Part shown: piece by piece, positions 4,923-6,125 of the stretch | Position numbering within the stretch: the stretch's first letter is position 1 | Layout: each line of letters opens with the position of its first letter | Translations under genes and position numbers: made by a program | Notes under the pieces: model-generated | The model's input: only the letters and a program-made list of their open reading frames with translations | Told to the model about the DNA's origin: nothing | The model's database searches: none | Assembly: GCA_003152145.1 (NCBI GenBank) | Contig: PLZL01000232.1 | Coordinates: 10,855-16,979 of the forward strand | Direction: 5' to 3' | From: Limisphaerales bacterium | GTDB taxonomy: Bacteria > Verrucomicrobiota > Verrucomicrobiae > Limisphaerales > UBA11358 | DNA: 6,125 nucleotides

Positions 4923-6125
4923 AAAAAGTCGCGCTGGTTTTCGTGCTTGCGGTGCTGCTGCCGAGCCTCGTGCTCGCGTGGCTGGCCATGCGCTCGCTGC
5001 GCGACCAGCAGTTCCTGGTCGAACGCCAGCAATCGCTGATTGACCAGCACGTAACGGACGCGCTCGCGCAGAACATTTCCGATTACCTCGCGCAACGACA
5101 GCAGGAATTCGGCGCGCAAGTGGAAAGTCTCGCCGCTGCCAGCGACGCCCAAACGCTGGCGGTGCGATTCGACGATCAAATCCGCCAGCGCTGGCCGCTG
5201 GCCGAGGTCGGCTTCTGCGTCACGCTGTCGGGCAAAATCCTTTCACCGTCATCGAACGCGCGGTCCGAAGCGCAATCGTTCCGCCTGGACAACAGCGATT
5301 TTCTCGGCAACCGCGAAACCGCCGAAGTTTATGGCGTGAGTGGCAACGCCAACTCCGCCCTGAACGGCGGGCAAAATTTCAACCGCGCCAGCCAAGACCA
5401 GTCGTTTGCGCTGAATAGGGCCTCCACCGCAGGCGGCGGTGCTGGTGGTGGACGAGGCGACCTAAAACAACCGCAACAGACATTGGCGTCCGCCAACACC
5501 GCCGCTGCCCAAGCTCCACAACAACGGCAGGTGCTTTCGCTCGCCAAGGAATCGGACACGCTCGCACCCGCCGCCGCCACGCCACCGCAGTCACAGCAGA
5601 AACCAACACTTGAAGGTTTTGCAGCCATTCAGCCGCAGGAAAAACCGGCGTTTGATGATAAGGCAAAAAAAGATGTTTCCGGCCAGTTGCAAGCGCCCGG
5701 CTCATTCAATTACAAAGCCGCACAAACCCGCAAGGTCAGTCCGCAGAATACCGTTAATCAAATGGCGGACAAAAATGAAGCCGTCCTTGACGAACCGCAG
5801 CAAAATTTGTCCAAAGTCATTCCTGCCGAGGCGGAATTCCGCCAGCTCATCGGCAACCAGACCGACGGGATGCTCGCGCGTTTCCTCCAGAACAAACTCA
5901 AGCTCATGTTCTGGCACCGCTTGAGCGCCGAACCCGATTTGATTTTCGGCGCGGAGCTGGATCTCAACCGCGTCGTGGATGGCTTGCGCGGCCTCGTGCA
6001 GCCGGATCGGGAATTACAGAATGAGATTTGCCTCGCCATCCTGGACGACAATGCAAAGCCCGTCGTGGTTTCGCGCGAAAAGTTTCAGGCGAACTGGAAG
6101 CGCCCGTTCGTCGCCACGGAAATCG
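4919..6125 (+). CDS. Membrane sensor protein, probable sensor histidine kinase N terminus (partial, runs off the window)
   Basis: An open frame of 402 codons has no stop before the window edge, so the C terminus is missing. Residues 4-23 form an uncleaved membrane helix after MKK. Residues about 25-75 are Gln-rich and helical. Residues about 88-135 contain a folded segment (RWPLAEVGFCVTLSGKILSP). Residues about 140-300 are low complexity, rich in Asn, Gln, Ala, Pro and Gly, including GGGAGGG. Residues about 303-402 look folded again (AEFRQLIGNQTDGMLARFLQ, LKLMFWHR, LIFGAELDLNRVVDGL). This layout, with an extracytoplasmic region directly after an N-terminal anchor, matches my recollection of long Verrucomicrobia sensor histidine kinases, but no HAMP, H-box or ATPase motif lies inside the window, so the kinase call is inference. 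The ATG overlaps the TGA of the lipoprotein gene by 4 nt; no Shine-Dalgarno is visible. Confidence 0.65.
   Translation, partial: MKKVALVFVLAVLLPSLVLAWLAMRSLRDQQFLVERQQSLIDQHVTDALAQNISDYLAQRQQEFGAQVESLAAASDAQTLAVRFDDQIRQRWPLAEVGFCVTLSGKILSPSSNARSEAQSFRLDNSDFLGNRETAEVYGVSGNANSALNGGQNFNRASQDQSFALNRASTAGGGAGGGRGDLKQPQQTLASANTAAAQAPQQRQVLSLAKESDTLAPAAATPPQSQQKPTLEGFAAIQPQEKPAFDDKAKKDVSGQLQAPGSFNYKAAQTRKVSPQNTVNQMADKNEAVLDEPQQNLSKVIPAEAEFRQLIGNQTDGMLARFLQNKLKLMFWHRLSAEPDLIFGAELDLNRVVDGLRGLVQPDRELQNEICLAILDDNAKPVVVSREKFQANWKRPFVATEI

Overview
The window looks like a stretch of a Gram-negative bacterial chromosome of moderate to high GC. It most resembles the Verrucomicrobiota (Pedosphaera/Limisphaerales type). 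That assignment is inference. It rests on the gene types (a secreted von Willebrand A protein with a glycine-rich tail, a zinc-ribbon/membrane/jelly-roll protein, a long sensor-kinase-like N terminus), on the lack of obvious Shine-Dalgarno sequences before the genes, and on a palindromic extragenic repeat rich in GGGGCGAG. No rRNA, tRNA, CRISPR array, integrase or transposase is visible.

Layout. Positions 1-144 are non-coding and hold one small hairpin. A short divergent receiver-like protein lies on the minus strand (145-516). Facing away from it is a secreted vWA protein on the plus strand (642-1976), with a candidate minus-strand promoter between them. The gap 1977-2269 holds two things: a 78-nt imperfect palindrome starting 4 nt after the vWA stop, and the decayed 5' end of a gene whose leader matches the two lipoprotein-type leaders further downstream.

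From 2270 to the end, four plus-strand genes are packed like an operon. They are a zinc-ribbon/TM/jelly-roll protein (2270-3055), an M14-type metallopeptidase homologue with an export leader (3058-4341, 2-nt gap), an AT-richer lipoprotein of unknown function (4377-4922, 35-nt gap), and the start of a membrane sensor protein (4919 to the window edge, 4-nt overlap). The last is probably a sensor histidine kinase whose catalytic half lies outside the window.

Taken together this is envelope-facing machinery: exported or membrane-anchored binding domains, a zinc peptidase fold and an extracytoplasmic sensor. A shared envelope-sensing or degradation role is a hypothesis based on co-linearity only. 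The most unusual points are the recurring near-identical signal-peptide DNA (2104, 3058, 4377) fused to unrelated mature proteins, the structured palindrome at 1981-2058, and the M14 homologue whose zinc ligands are intact while the usual Asn-Arg substrate-binding pair appears replaced by Asp-Glu.
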